Part shown: one piece after another, positions 8,594-17,914 of the stretch | Numbering within the stretch: position 1 is the stretch's first letter | Layout of the letters: the number at the start of each line of letters is the position of its first letter | Origin: Fimbriimonadales bacterium | GTDB lineage: Bacteria > Armatimonadota > Fimbriimonadia > Fimbriimonadales > ATM1 | Direction: 5' to 3' | DNA: 64,000 bases | NCBI GenBank assembly: GCA_026129745.1 | Contig: JAHCHL010000008.1 | Coordinates: forward strand, 62,001 to 126,000 | The notes under the pieces: model-generated | Database searches by the model: none | The model's input: only the letters and a program-made list of their open reading frames with translations | Told to the model about the DNA's origin: nothing | Translations under genes and position numbers: made by a program

Positions 8594-9022
8594 GTGGATA
8601 AGACGAGTAAGACAAACGCAGCCTGGGTGGAGGATCCGTTGGATGCCGAGACGTTGGCAGGGAGCTTGCGCGAACTCGTGGATGTAGATCCGCTGTTCGA
8701 TGAGCAAATAAGAGCGGCAGGTGTTCAGTTCTGTGCGTCGCTGCTTGCTGCGCTTGGGCATCCCACTCGGTTGAGAATTGCAGGCATTCTCAGGAAGGGA
8801 CCTTTGACGGTTGGTGTTATTTCGAGTGAGCTGGGTATATCTCAGGCGAATGCATCCCAACACTTGGCCGTGCTGTTGCGCGCCGGTGCATTGGTGAAGC
8901 AATCAGAGGGAACAGCTCGAAAATATTCGTTGCGAGAGCCAGGCCTCGCCAAGATACTCGACAAGATTGAAGAGTATTGGCATTTCCATAGAGAAGACTT
9001 GGCAGCAGAGACACTTGGGTAG
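8594..9022 (+). CDS. ArsR-family winged-helix regulator
   Basis: A 142-residue DNA-binding protein. After a 45-residue N-terminal extension comes the ArsR wHTH: ALGHPTRLRIAGILRKGPL, then ELGISQANASQHLAVL (recognition helix) and the wing residues SEGTARKYSL. No CVC metal-binding motif is visible in helix 3 (the equivalent is GISQANAS), so metal sensing is not supported. GTG start at 8594, eight bases after the asparagine-synthetase-like gene and 18 bases before the lipoprotein hydrolase, which points to one transcript. Probably a repressor of its own operon, by inference from family habit. Confidence 0.85.
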   Translation: MDKTSKTNAAWVEDPLDAETLAGSLRELVDVDPLFDEQIRAAGVQFCASLLAALGHPTRLRIAGILRKGPLTVGVISSELGISQANASQHLAVLLRAGALVKQSEGTARKYSLREPGLAKILDKIEEYWHFHREDLAAETLG

Positions 9023-9040
9023 GACACATAGGAGGCAGTT

Positions 9041-9853
9041 GTGCTGAGAACATTCATGTTGGCAATGGTTGTTGGGCTGATTGCGATCGGCTGCACGGGA
9101 AAGAAGAGTGAATCAGAGGGCAAGGAAACGCCAATCGCGACATCTGGCCCGACGCAGGTGGAATTCGAGGCAAAAGATGGCACGAGAGTCTATGCCGATC
9201 TTTACATGACGGAAGCAGGAAAAGACGCGCCGATTATCCTGCTGTTTCATCAGGCACGCGCGAATGCCGCTGAATACTCTCCAATCGCTCCAAGGCTTGC
9301 AAAAGAGGGATTCAACTGCCTTGCAGTCGACTTGCGATCCGGCGGCACCGCATGGCAGCGAAAGAACAGAACTGCCGAACAATTCGACCAAGAGCAGTCC
9401 TATGAGTCTGCGTTTGCGGACATGGTGGCAGCACTCGAATGGGCCAAAACCGAAGGCTACGGGAAGATCATTGCGTTTGGAAGCAGCTACAGCGCATCGC
9501 TCGCATTTCGTCTCGCAGCAGAGAATCAAGAAATTCGCGAGGTCATAGCATTCTCTCCCGGTGAATACTTTCAGCAAAAAGGGATCGTGGCTCAATGGGC
9601 GTCGCAAGTCGCTGTTCCAGTTTTTGTGAGTTGTGCGCCGAGCGAAATTGCAGAAACTGAAAAGATATTCGATGCGATCGCAACAGAGGAGAAATCGTTC
9701 CATACGCCAGAACAGGGACTGCATGGCGCTAGTGCGCTGAGAGCTGACAAGAACGCTGAAGGCGCCGAAGCAATTTGGAAAGCGCTGCTCGAATTTTTGG
9801 CTGGCGTCGAAGAAGGGCCCGAACCTGAGCCTGAGCCGATACCGGAAGGTTGA
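9041..9853 (+). CDS. Lipoprotein with alpha/beta-hydrolase domain
   Basis: A 270-residue hydrolase with a lipoprotein signal (lipobox IAIGC, Cys at about residue 18), so it is anchored in the membrane on the outside. The body resembles dienelactone hydrolase/BAAT-like alpha/beta hydrolases: IILLFHQARANAAEY, AVDLRSGG, nucleophile elbow FGSSYSAS (G-x-S-x-S, unusual final Ser instead of Gly) and a late His in GLHGAS. It ends with a short acidic Pro-Glu tail. GTG start with AGGAGG eight bases upstream. It ends one base before the start of the glycosylase gene. The substrate is unknown. Confidence 0.82.
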   Translation: MLRTFMLAMVVGLIAIGCTGKKSESEGKETPIATSGPTQVEFEAKDGTRVYADLYMTEAGKDAPIILLFHQARANAAEYSPIAPRLAKEGFNCLAVDLRSGGTAWQRKNRTAEQFDQEQSYESAFADMVAALEWAKTEGYGKIIAFGSSYSASLAFRLAAENQEIREVIAFSPGEYFQQKGIVAQWASQVAVPVFVSCAPSEIAETEKIFDAIATEEKSFHTPEQGLHGASALRADKNAEGAEAIWKALLEFLAGVEEGPEPEPEPIPEG

Positions 9854-9854
9854 A

Positions 9855-10553
9855 GTGGCTTCGACAAAGCAAAGAATTCGACGCCTGGTAGATCAGCTTG
9901 AAAGCGCTTATGGGTCTCCGCGATTCATTCCAAGATTCGAACCGCTTGAAGAACTGATTTCCTGCATTCTTTCGCAACATACCGCGGATGCAAATTCGTT
10001 TCCAACGTTCACGCGATTGCGGGAACGATTTCCAGAATGGGAGCAAATCGCATCACTGACGCACCACGAGCTTGCTGATGTGATTCGAAAGGCGGGACTC
10101 GCGAATCAAAAAGCAAAGAGCATTATCGCGGTGTTGAAAGAAATCAAGAATAGGTTTGGCGATTACACACTCGAACCATTGAGAGAAATGAAAATGGAGG
10201 ATGCGCGCAAGTGGCTGCTGTCGCTTCCTGGCGTCGGGCCCAAGACAGCTGCAATCGTTCTTTGCTTCAGCTTCGGTATGCCGGCAATTCCTGTCGACAC
10301 CCATGTCTTCCGTGTATCTTGGAGACTTGGACTCATCGACAAGAAGATCGGCGAATCGAAGGCTCATGGTGCGCTGGAGGCCGCAGTGCCAGAAGATTTG
10401 GCATTTCGATTTCACACGGCATTGATTCAGCACGGACGACAGACTTGCAAAGCTCCAAAGCCGAACTGCGAGCAATGCGTCGTGCGGCGAGGATGCAGAT
10501 TCTATCGGGACCATTGGCCATCGAGTTCGAAAAAGGTGAACATTTCTGCCTGA
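9855..10553 (+). CDS. Endonuclease III-like DNA glycosylase
   Basis: A HhH-GPD base-excision repair protein of 232 residues. It contains ILSQHTADANS at the N-terminus, the helix-hairpin-helix LPGVGPKTAAIVL with the catalytic Lys, and PAIPVDTHVFRV with the catalytic Asp. The 4Fe-4S cluster ligands are intact: C-x6-C-x2-C-x5-C in CKAPKPNCEQCVVRRGC. The presence of both the Lys and the Asp suggests a bifunctional glycosylase/lyase (Nth-like), but the overall sequence is nearer to the uncharacterised COG2231/Nth-related group than to E. coli Nth, so I leave the symbol empty. GTG start immediately after the previous stop. Confidence 0.9.
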   Translation: MASTKQRIRRLVDQLESAYGSPRFIPRFEPLEELISCILSQHTADANSFPTFTRLRERFPEWEQIASLTHHELADVIRKAGLANQKAKSIIAVLKEIKNRFGDYTLEPLREMKMEDARKWLLSLPGVGPKTAAIVLCFSFGMPAIPVDTHVFRVSWRLGLIDKKIGESKAHGALEAAVPEDLAFRFHTALIQHGRQTCKAPKPNCEQCVVRRGCRFYRDHWPSSSKKVNISA

Positions 10554-10608
10554 GCGGGCGTCTGCCAGGTATCTTGATCAGGCCGAAAGGGCTACAAGGT
10601 TAGGAAGG

Positions 10609-11310
10609 ATGGTATCGAATATGAAACTTGGAATCGCAATGTTGCTTGTGACTGGATTTGTTTCCGGATTTGCCCAAGGGGCAGATCACTTGGGAAAATC
10701 CTGCACTGAAATCGTTGAGATGGGACTCGAAAAGTGGCTCGACCACTATTGGGAGAACAAAGGTCGAAGCGAAGTTGACACAAATCAAGCGTTTGGTGTT
10801 TTCGCGGACTGCATGAAGAAGCGAAACGAAGCGTTGCTGCCAGAACTCAATCCGTCCGATCGCGAAAGAATCGAAAAGTACAAACCACTGTTCAAAGAGT
10901 TTCGCGAGTACGCGGTTCAAATCCAGATGCTTTACGCAGGAGGCGGAACGATGTTCACACATGAACTCGCGCGCGGGCCTGCTTACGATGAGATTCTCTT
11001 TGGACAACTAATCGACATCAACATGAAGCCTGTAGGTTGGGCGACCGCCGAAAAGAGACAGCACATCATGGATCTTTACGGATGGATTCGAAAAGAACTC
11101 GGCGAAAGTTCGACGATTACGTTGGAGCGACGGGCAGAACTCGACAAGCAGGGAATCAACTGGCGTGAGATCCTTCCACTCGGTTCGCGCGCGATGCGAA
11201 ATCTCGACAAGATGTCGCCCCTCTTGCCGCGCGATCGTCAGGACGAGTGCATCGCGGTGTTCGGATTCTATTGGAAGTGGATTACGGCATTCAAGAATAT
11301 AGACAACTAG
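10609..11310 (+). CDS. Secreted protein of unknown function
   Basis: A 233-residue protein (229 if the second ATG at 10621 is used). A signal peptide of about 20-24 residues is clear (MLLVTGFVSGFAQGAD). The mature part is alpha-helical and charged with two scattered Cys residues (KSCTEIVEMG, FADCMKKRNE) and a third near the C-terminus (DECIAVFGF). I recognise no family. AGGAAGG lies directly before the first ATG and 12 bases before the second, so neither start is clearly favoured. It is 55 bases downstream of the glycosylase, in the same direction. Confidence 0.75.
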   Translation: MVSNMKLGIAMLLVTGFVSGFAQGADHLGKSCTEIVEMGLEKWLDHYWENKGRSEVDTNQAFGVFADCMKKRNEALLPELNPSDRERIEKYKPLFKEFREYAVQIQMLYAGGGTMFTHELARGPAYDEILFGQLIDINMKPVGWATAEKRQHIMDLYGWIRKELGESSTITLERRAELDKQGINWREILPLGSRAMRNLDKMSPLLPRDRQDECIAVFGFYWKWITAFKNIDN

Positions 11311-11525
11311 CGCAACCGAAATAAACTGTGCCGTGAGTTCGAAGACCAAGCGCGCGGCACTATGCATTGTGAAGAGAAAGAATCGTCCGCGTCGATCCGT
11401 GGATGATCCAGTCCGAGGAGCGGCCGATCCCTGGAGGTCCGTGGAGGGTCCACTCCAAGGGGCGAAAGTTGCACTAAGGCATGAATTTTGGGCACCAGGG
11501 GACTGGCTCGCCCTCGTGGCGGCGT
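11311..11525. other. Intergenic stretch between convergent genes
   Basis: No convincing gene. The stretch 11385-11465 is GC-rich and contains imperfectly repeated units around TCCGTGGA (near 11395 and 11440) and GGAGG/GGGTCC elements that could fold into a loose hairpin at the 3' end of both flanking genes. No clear U-tract was seen. A plus-strand frame starting at 11333 runs into the opposite gene and has no signal or family features. Confidence 0.4.
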
Positions 11526-11846
11526 CTATCTCGTTGTGGCGGCTTTGGGCTCTTCCTTTTTCGGAGTCGCTTCCACGGGCTTGAACGCCTGGCCGTCGGC
11601 GGCGTTTTTGGATGGGTCAGGATTGTACGGAGTGTCGTAGCTGCTCTGCTTGGGCTTCTCGTCCCTTTCGGGCTTCGTCTTGTCAGGATAGACTGGAACG
11701 ACGGGGCCTTCGACCGGTTGCTTGGTCACGGTATAGCCATCGCCCTTGATGACCTCTGGCTCCTCGGCTTTGGCTTCTGATTTCGCGGCGCCCGAGCAAC
11801 CGATAACGAGAACAGAAAAGGCGGCGAGGAAGGGAAGCAACTTCAT
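11526..11846 (-). CDS. Small lipoprotein of low complexity
   Basis: A 106-residue lipoprotein: signal MKLLPFLAAFSVLVIGC with Cys17, then a mature region dominated by Lys, Glu, Pro and Ala with no predicted globular fold. The region DGYTVTKQPVEGPVVPVYP is the only non-repetitive part. It is divergent from the aldehyde dehydrogenase gene with about 54 bases between starts. Together with that gene it lies in a segment that is GC-richer than its surroundings. Function unknown. Confidence 0.75.
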   Translation of the reverse strand: MKLLPFLAAFSVLVIGCSGAAKSEAKAEEPEVIKGDGYTVTKQPVEGPVVPVYPDKTKPERDEKPKQSSYDTPYNPDPSKNAADGQAFKPVEATPKKEEPKAATTR

Positions 11847-11900
11847 GGTTTTGAATACTACCAGGGGGCGATCGCCGTTTCATACAGGTATCCTTTCTGT

Positions 11901-13442
11901 ATGGCAACAATGACGCAAAGTGGCGAGAAAGAGAGCGATATGACGGGGCCGCGAGAAGCGAAAAACCTCATCGCCGGAGAGTGGAAGGACGCGGCATCTG
12001 GCGCGCGCTTCGACTCGGTGAACCCCGCAAACACCCAAGAGGTCGTCGGAACCGCCCCGGATTCGGACGAACGCGATGTCGATGCAGCCGTGCGCGCAGC
12101 AAAGGCGGCATTTCCGGCCTGGAGCAAGCTCAGTTGGGTGCGACGCGGAGAGATTCTCGATAACTTTGCCCAGCTAATCAAGCGAGACACGGAGGCGATG
12201 AGCCGGCTTGTGACGCGCGAATGCGGGAAGCCGATCAATGAGGGCCGGGCCGATGTGATCGAATCGCTGCACATGGTCCAATTTGCCGCGGCGCTAGGGC
12301 GGTTGCCGATTGGAGAGTGCATCAGCAGCGAGATTCCCGAAAAGGACGCTTATATTCGGAGAAAGCCGAAGGGCGTCGTGGCGTGCATCAGCCCTTGGAA
12401 TTTCCCGATGGCGATACCGCTCTGGGAGATGACGCCATCGCTGGTTTCCGGCAACACGGTGGTTTTGAAGCCCAGCGAAGAGACGCCGATTTGCGCCGAT
12501 TACCTGTTCCGGCTGATGGCTGAGGCCGGATTTCCGCCTGGAGTCATCAACATCGTCCATGGTCAGGGCGAGACGGCAGGCGCGCCGCTTGTGGCTCACC
12601 CGGACGTGGATGTGGTTTTGTTTACTGGCAGCTACCAGGTCGGGAAGATCGTCCAGCGGCAGGCTGCAGCCGAGGCACACAAATTTGTCGCGACGGAGAT
12701 GGGTGGCAAGAACGCGCTGATCGTTCTGGACGATGCCGACTTGAACATTGCGGTTCCTGCTGCTCTGCTGAGCGCGTTCAAAACGAGCGGACAACGGTGC
12801 GTAACGTCGAACCGGCTGATCGTCGATCGGAAGCTCGTCGACCGGTTCCAAGAGCAGTTCTTAGAGATGGTCGATCGCATCAAGATCGGAGACGGATTGC
12901 GTGAAGATGTCTTCATGGGCCCGTTGATCAACGACGGCGGCGTGAAGAAGTTCCTCCATCACAACGCAAAGGCCAAAGAAGAGGGCGCGACCGTGCTGCG
13001 TGACGGCGGAGCGTTGACTGACGGCGACTACGCCAACGGCCACTTTGTCAAACCCTTCGTTTATCGTATGGAGTACCGGCCGAATACTTTCTGCCTGCGC
13101 GAGGAGGCGTTCAGCCCGCACGTTGCGATCATTCCCGTCGACGGGGTCGAGCAGGCTGTCGAAGTCTATAACGACACAGACTACGGGCTTGCAATGGCTG
13201 TGGTCACCGAGGATTACCGAAAATGGCGCTACGTCCGCGACCATGCCGATTACGGGCTGGGATACGTGAACTTGCCTTCCATTGGTGCCGAGGTTCACTT
13301 GCCGTTCGGCGGTGTGAAGAACTCGGGGAACGGCCACCCGTCTGCAGAGGGCCTCATCGATGCCGTGACGCACCGGACGGCTTTTACCGTCAATCACGCG
13401 CGAGAGATCGTAATGGCCCAAGGTCTTTCCACAAAGATTTAA
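11901..13442 (+). CDS. NAD(P)-dependent aldehyde dehydrogenase
   Basis: A full-length ALDH superfamily member, 513 residues. Cofactor region ISPWNFPMAIPLWEMTPSL, general-base Glu in TEMGGKNALIVL, and the catalytic Cys300 in SGQRCVTSNRL. The C-terminal oligomerisation motif NLPSIGAEVHLPFGGVKNSG resembles ALDHs acting on semialdehydes (aminoadipate or glutamate type), but the substrate is not fixed by this. ATG 11901 is used; an in-frame ATG at 11940 preceded by a purine-rich stretch is an alternative. Four sampled 60-base lines of this gene average about 62% GC against about 50% for four lines of neighbouring genes, which may mark transfer or different codon selection. Confidence 0.92.
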   Translation: MATMTQSGEKESDMTGPREAKNLIAGEWKDAASGARFDSVNPANTQEVVGTAPDSDERDVDAAVRAAKAAFPAWSKLSWVRRGEILDNFAQLIKRDTEAMSRLVTRECGKPINEGRADVIESLHMVQFAAALGRLPIGECISSEIPEKDAYIRRKPKGVVACISPWNFPMAIPLWEMTPSLVSGNTVVLKPSEETPICADYLFRLMAEAGFPPGVINIVHGQGETAGAPLVAHPDVDVVLFTGSYQVGKIVQRQAAAEAHKFVATEMGGKNALIVLDDADLNIAVPAALLSAFKTSGQRCVTSNRLIVDRKLVDRFQEQFLEMVDRIKIGDGLREDVFMGPLINDGGVKKFLHHNAKAKEEGATVLRDGGALTDGDYANGHFVKPFVYRMEYRPNTFCLREEAFSPHVAIIPVDGVEQAVEVYNDTDYGLAMAVVTEDYRKWRYVRDHADYGLGYVNLPSIGAEVHLPFGGVKNSGNGHPSAEGLIDAVTHRTAFTVNHAREIVMAQGLSTKI

Positions 13443-13541
13443 TCCCCAGTTCGCTGCCGGTTCGTGGAATAGACTCCTACGGGAGTATGGGATTCCCGCC
13501 GCATTGCCCGGTGTGGCTTCTCTTGCTGTCCGTTGGGTTCG

Positions 13542-16130
13542 ATGGGGCGTTGGGTTACCTCAGATTCGTGGCTCGCAAGGGCGAAACAGCCGCTTAGCGC
13601 ACTGCTTGGCGGCTTAGTGGTTTTCGCCGTTTCCGGCATCGTCTGCACCGTGCTTTACTTGCTTGGCACGCGCGCGCTCGCTGATGAAGTTCGCGACGGT
13701 CTGGTTCGTGTGGCCAAGGCGGCTGCAACACGCATCAACCCGGAAGAGCATCGCAAACTGACGTCTCCCGAACAAATGGAGTCTTCCGAGTATGTCGACG
13801 CAGTTGCCAAACTGCGTGAGATAAGGGACTCCGATAGCCAGATGGCTTACATCTACACCTGTGTGTTGATCGATGGCCGGGTGCACTTCATATTGGACGC
13901 TGCGGAGCCGGGTGACAACAACGGCGACGGTATCGAAGACAAGTCGAACTTGATGGACCCATACGACGAAGCTTCGAAAGAGCTGCTTGCAGCCTTTGCG
14001 AAGAAGGAAGCAACGGCAGATGCAAAGCCTTACAAAGATCGTTGGGGGACATTCGTCAGCGGATATGCGCCAGTGTTCGACGGACAGGGGAATCTCATTT
14101 GCGTTTTGGGAGTCGACTTGACGGCTGAAGACTTCGCCGCAAGATTAGAAGGGATGCGTGTTGCATGGCACTTGAGCTTGGTGCTCTCATTATTGCTTGC
14201 AATGCTTGTAGCTGCTGGAATCTTCGTTGCGAATAAGCGTCTGGCAGTTGTTCACCGCGCCCAGCGGCTAACTTACGAAATCATTGCTGCACAGAATGAA
14301 ATTCTACAAAGAGTTGTGCAGAACGATCCTTTGGATCACACTCTGAGTTCCATCTCAGAAATTGCAGCGTCTCATGCTCCCGGCACAGAGTGGACCATTC
14401 ATGCCAGAGAGGCCACACCCGGCTACCCAGGTGCAATTCTTCGAACCCCTATCCATGACAATGCCGGGAACGTCATCGGCTGGCTGGTAGTGACTGGCGT
14501 TATTGAAGACTCGTCGCGAGAGTTGCTTTCGACGTTGGAGCGTATGGTTGTGCAGTTGGCTGGAATGGCGATCGTTCGAGCCAAAGCCGACATTGAGCTT
14601 GCGAGCGCAAGGGACAAGGCTCTTGAGGCGTCAAGATTGAAGAGCGCATTTCTGGCTTCGATGAGCCACGAGATTCGAACTCCGATGAATGGAATCATTG
14701 GCATGTCGGAAGTTCTAATGTCGACACATCTCGACGAGCGACAGCGAGATTGCTTAAACACGATCCGTGAAAGTGCAGACGTCCTTGTCGGCATGATAAA
14801 CGATATTCTTGACCACTCCAAACTTGAAGCAAACGCGCTCCGTATCGAAGAAACAGAGTTCAATATCAGGGACCTCATTGAAGGGGCTGCATCGCTGCTT
14901 GCGCCGCAGGCACAAAAGAAGGGCCTGGAACTGGTTTGCTCGATTTCACCTCGAATCGAGAATGTTCTCAGAGCAGACTCGTTGAGGCTGCGGCAGATCC
15001 TGCTCAATCTCATCGGCAATGCGATCAAATTTACCGAGTCAGGCGAAGTCTGGGTCGAAGCGAAAGTGGAGAGCTCACCTGTAGGTGGAGCTGTTCTCGA
15101 GTTGGGGATTCACGATACGGGAATCGGGATAGCGTCGGATAGGATCGACGCAATTTTCGAGAGTTTTTCACAAGCTGACATCTCAACGACACGACGGTTT
15201 GGCGGAACCGGATTGGGACTGACCATCTCAAAGCAGTTGGTTGAAAGAATGGGCGGATCGATCAGCGTTGCCAGCGAGGTTGGTCAAGGATCGTCGTTCT
15301 TCGTACGCATTCCTGTGGAGCTGGGTATTCCTATTCAAATCAATACGTACTTCCAGCATGAAGCTGACTGCAAAGTCAACGTAATTTGGCGCAATGCGCA
15401 GGGCCGCCTTTCAATCAGGCATTACTGTGAGTCGTTTGGATTCGACGTGCGCGACGGAGCCACGCCGGCCGAATTGCACCATGCAGGAGAACCCAATGGA
15501 ATCTGGATTGTAGATGAAAACTCTGTCGCCAACTTCAAGACAGCAGGCCTTGGTGCCGAGTCAAGGACCATCGTATTGAGGTCGATGGCCTCCCAAACCA
15601 GCTTTGAGGATGATGAAGCTTTCAGATTTCTGTGGAAGCCAGTTCGATACGATGACTTGCGAAGGTTGCTCTCCGATATCTGCAAGAAGGAGGAAGCAAT
15701 TCTCGGTGACGTTGTCTCCAACATCGAGTTCGATTCACTGCACGTCTTGGTAGCGGACGATAACAAGACGAATCGCAGGGTGGCCGGTCACATGATCGAA
15801 CGAATGGGACACACAGTTGCATTCGCTTCCAACGGAGAAGAGGCCGTAGAGGCAGCTCTTAGCATGGAGTTCGATGTCATCTTTATGGACATCGAAATGC
15901 CAATCATGGACGGATTCGAGGCGACTCGGCGAATACGGAGTGAACTCCAGAACGGGTCTGCGATTCCAATTTTTGCGATGACTGCCCACGATTTAGCATT
16001 GGAAGGAAATCGCGTTGAGAGCGTCGGCTTTGCTGGAGCGATCATGAAGCCCATTAGGGGCGAGCGAATAGCCGAGGTGCTCACCAACATTTCTTACAGG
16101 AAGTCAAGGAGGAGTCCGCCTGCGGCTTGA
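13542..16130 (+). CDS. Hybrid sensor histidine kinase (Cache sensor, two receivers)
   Basis: An 862-residue membrane kinase. One membrane segment (about 15-40), an extracytoplasmic Cache/PDC-like sensor (about 41-210; AYIYTCVLIDGRVHFILD and the acidic loop DNNGDGIED), a second segment (about 212-232), then HisKA with His376 in SMSHEIRTPMNG, HATPase (NAIKFTESGEV, DTGIGIA, FGGTGLGLTISK), a degenerate receiver lacking the phospho-Asp but keeping the LWKPVRYDDL end, and a complete C-terminal receiver with Asp783 in FMDIEMP. A TTG nine bases upstream of this ATG is a possible alternative start. It leads a three-gene relay: the HPt and GGDEF genes follow directly. Confidence 0.93.
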   Translation: MGRWVTSDSWLARAKQPLSALLGGLVVFAVSGIVCTVLYLLGTRALADEVRDGLVRVAKAAATRINPEEHRKLTSPEQMESSEYVDAVAKLREIRDSDSQMAYIYTCVLIDGRVHFILDAAEPGDNNGDGIEDKSNLMDPYDEASKELLAAFAKKEATADAKPYKDRWGTFVSGYAPVFDGQGNLICVLGVDLTAEDFAARLEGMRVAWHLSLVLSLLLAMLVAAGIFVANKRLAVVHRAQRLTYEIIAAQNEILQRVVQNDPLDHTLSSISEIAASHAPGTEWTIHAREATPGYPGAILRTPIHDNAGNVIGWLVVTGVIEDSSRELLSTLERMVVQLAGMAIVRAKADIELASARDKALEASRLKSAFLASMSHEIRTPMNGIIGMSEVLMSTHLDERQRDCLNTIRESADVLVGMINDILDHSKLEANALRIEETEFNIRDLIEGAASLLAPQAQKKGLELVCSISPRIENVLRADSLRLRQILLNLIGNAIKFTESGEVWVEAKVESSPVGGAVLELGIHDTGIGIASDRIDAIFESFSQADISTTRRFGGTGLGLTISKQLVERMGGSISVASEVGQGSSFFVRIPVELGIPIQINTYFQHEADCKVNVIWRNAQGRLSIRHYCESFGFDVRDGATPAELHHAGEPNGIWIVDENSVANFKTAGLGAESRTIVLRSMASQTSFEDDEAFRFLWKPVRYDDLRRLLSDICKKEEAILGDVVSNIEFDSLHVLVADDNKTNRRVAGHMIERMGHTVAFASNGEEAVEAALSMEFDVIFMDIEMPIMDGFEATRRIRSELQNGSAIPIFAMTAHDLALEGNRVESVGFAGAIMKPIRGERIAEVLTNISYRKSRRSPPAA

Positions 16131-16187
16131 GCCACTTGGCCGTTTGGCCGACAATTGGAAGGGGAACGGTGAGGTCTTAGCAAGGCA

Positions 16188-16541
16188 ATGTCAAGCGTAC
16201 CAATCGATATAGAACAACTGAGCCACATTTCAGGTGATGACAGCGAATTCGAATCTGAGATTCTGCTTGAGTTTTGCGAGCTGACTGCGGACTTAATCAG
16301 TGACTTGCAGAGGGCGGCTTCTGAAGGGGACATTCAGACGACATACTCGCTTGCCCATACCATCAAGGGCAGTGCTCGAACGATAGGCGCAGTTCACGTC
16401 GCGGACGTTGCCGAAGTGATTGAAGCTGGCGCGAGAAGTGGCGATGCATCTCAGTTCCAGCAAGGCCTCGCCCAATTGATAGCTGCATTCAGAGATGTGG
16501 AGGCCTTTGTGCACGAACGATGCACAAGCGATGCGGCATGA
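16188..16541 (+). CDS. HPt phosphotransfer protein
   Basis: A free-standing 117-residue histidine phosphotransfer protein. The phospho-acceptor is His57 in SLAHTIKGSARTIGA. The rest is the usual four-helix bundle. It should shuttle phosphate from the C-terminal receiver of the upstream hybrid kinase to the receiver of the downstream GGDEF protein. It overlaps that downstream gene by four bases (ATGA), which strengthens the functional link. Confidence 0.9.
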   Translation: MSSVPIDIEQLSHISGDDSEFESEILLEFCELTADLISDLQRAASEGDIQTTYSLAHTIKGSARTIGAVHVADVAEVIEAGARSGDASQFQQGLAQLIAAFRDVEAFVHERCTSDAA

Positions 16542-17899
16542 AGATACTGATCGTAGAGGACGAACAGATTTCAGCGAAAGTGCTCGCGAGGGCAGTTGTG
16601 GCGCTTGGTCACGAATCGATCGTCGCAAGCGACGGCTTAGAGGCACTGGAGGTGTTTGCGAAGCAACAACCCGACGCAATCATTACAGACTGGATGATGC
16701 CGAACATGGACGGGCCCGAACTCTGTCGACGCGTACGTGCCGCAGGCGCTTCTCGCTACACCTATATCATCATTCTTACTGCACGCGGCGCGAGGTCAGA
16801 CAAGCACGAAGCAATCAGTGCTGGAGCTGACGACTTTCTCTCCAAGCCTCTCGACAAAGAAGAACTGCAGTCGAGACTCAAGGTTGCCGAGAGAATTCTC
16901 GAAATGCAAGTGAATCTTGAGGAAAAGAACGCTGCACTTGAACGGCAGCAGGCGTTGCTGACTGAAAAGAATCGCTTGCTCGAAAGATCACAAAGAAATG
17001 CGGAAGTGGCTGGCTCTCGATTCTCACAATTGTTTCAGAACCTTCCTGTGCCATGTTTCACATTTGACAGCAATCTCATAGTCTTTGAGATAAACGAGAA
17101 GTTGTGTTCGTCCTTCAAAAAGCCCATTGCAGACTTGATCCAGCGCGAAATCACAGACCTGTTTGGGAAAGAGTTGGTAACCGAAGAGCGCGTAAAGGAA
17201 TTGAAGAATGTGTTGCAGGGCACTCCATTTCTTGAGCAGGATTGGAACGACGGAGAGCGTTATTACTTGGTGAGCGCGTACCCGCTGTTTGGTCATGACA
17301 GGGTCGTCACTGGTGGCATTGCGACTGCCTATGACGTGACCGAATTGCGCAAGATGCAGGCTGAGTTGCGAGGCGCAAACGAAGCTCTCGCAGCCATGGC
17401 GGTCACAGATGGTCTCACTCAGATTCCCAATCACCGCGCGTTCCAAGACAGACTCTCGACGCTGATCGGTGAGGCCATGCGCGGGCGATCCTTCGCCCTT
17501 GCAATGCTCGATGTCGATCACTTCAAGCAGTTCAACGACTCATTTGGTCATCAGGCTGGTGACGAAGTCCTAATGTCCGTTGCCAGGACTCTCAAAGAAA
17601 ACACGCGTCGGGTTGACTTTGCTGCGAGGTATGGCGGAGAAGAGTTTGCCGTCATCTTTCTCGACGTCGATGCGGCACGTGCGGCGAGGCTGGCCGAAAA
17701 GCTTCGAAGAAAGATCAGTGAAATTGAGAACCCGTACAGACCGATCACGGCGAGCTTCGGCGTTGCTATGTATGGGCCAACCACTGCTACAGAACAGTCG
17801 CTGATCAAAGCTGCGGATGACGCGCTGTACCGTGCCAAGGACGCCGGCCGAAACCGAGTGGAATTTGCTGGGGACGACCCTGCTGCATCTGCTGCGTAA
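16538..17899 (+). CDS. Response regulator diguanylate cyclase (REC-PAS-GGDEF)
   Basis: A 453-residue output protein of the phosphorelay. Receiver at about 1-120 with Asp51 in IITDWMMP and the conserved Lys in LSKPLD; a coiled-coil (about 125-165, rich in Glu/Leu/Gln); a PAS domain (about 166-285); then GGDEF (about 300-445). The active-site signature is GGEEF, which is compatible with diguanylate cyclase activity, and the product-inhibition motif RxxD (RRVD) is five residues upstream of it. Expected reaction: two GTP to c-di-GMP, controlled by phosphorylation. The ATG at 16538 overlaps the HPt stop by four bases; an ATG 18 bases further upstream is less likely. Confidence 0.93.
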   Translation: MKILIVEDEQISAKVLARAVVALGHESIVASDGLEALEVFAKQQPDAIITDWMMPNMDGPELCRRVRAAGASRYTYIIILTARGARSDKHEAISAGADDFLSKPLDKEELQSRLKVAERILEMQVNLEEKNAALERQQALLTEKNRLLERSQRNAEVAGSRFSQLFQNLPVPCFTFDSNLIVFEINEKLCSSFKKPIADLIQREITDLFGKELVTEERVKELKNVLQGTPFLEQDWNDGERYYLVSAYPLFGHDRVVTGGIATAYDVTELRKMQAELRGANEALAAMAVTDGLTQIPNHRAFQDRLSTLIGEAMRGRSFALAMLDVDHFKQFNDSFGHQAGDEVLMSVARTLKENTRRVDFAARYGGEEFAVIFLDVDAARAARLAEKLRRKISEIENPYRPITASFGVAMYGPTTATEQSLIKAADDALYRAKDAGRNRVEFAGDDPAASAA

Positions 17900-17914
17900 G
17901 GGCGCGGGTAACCT

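Noticed and set aside
11333-11584. An 83-codon plus-strand frame between convergent genes
   Set aside because: It runs into the minus-strand lipoprotein gene and shows no recognisable protein features.
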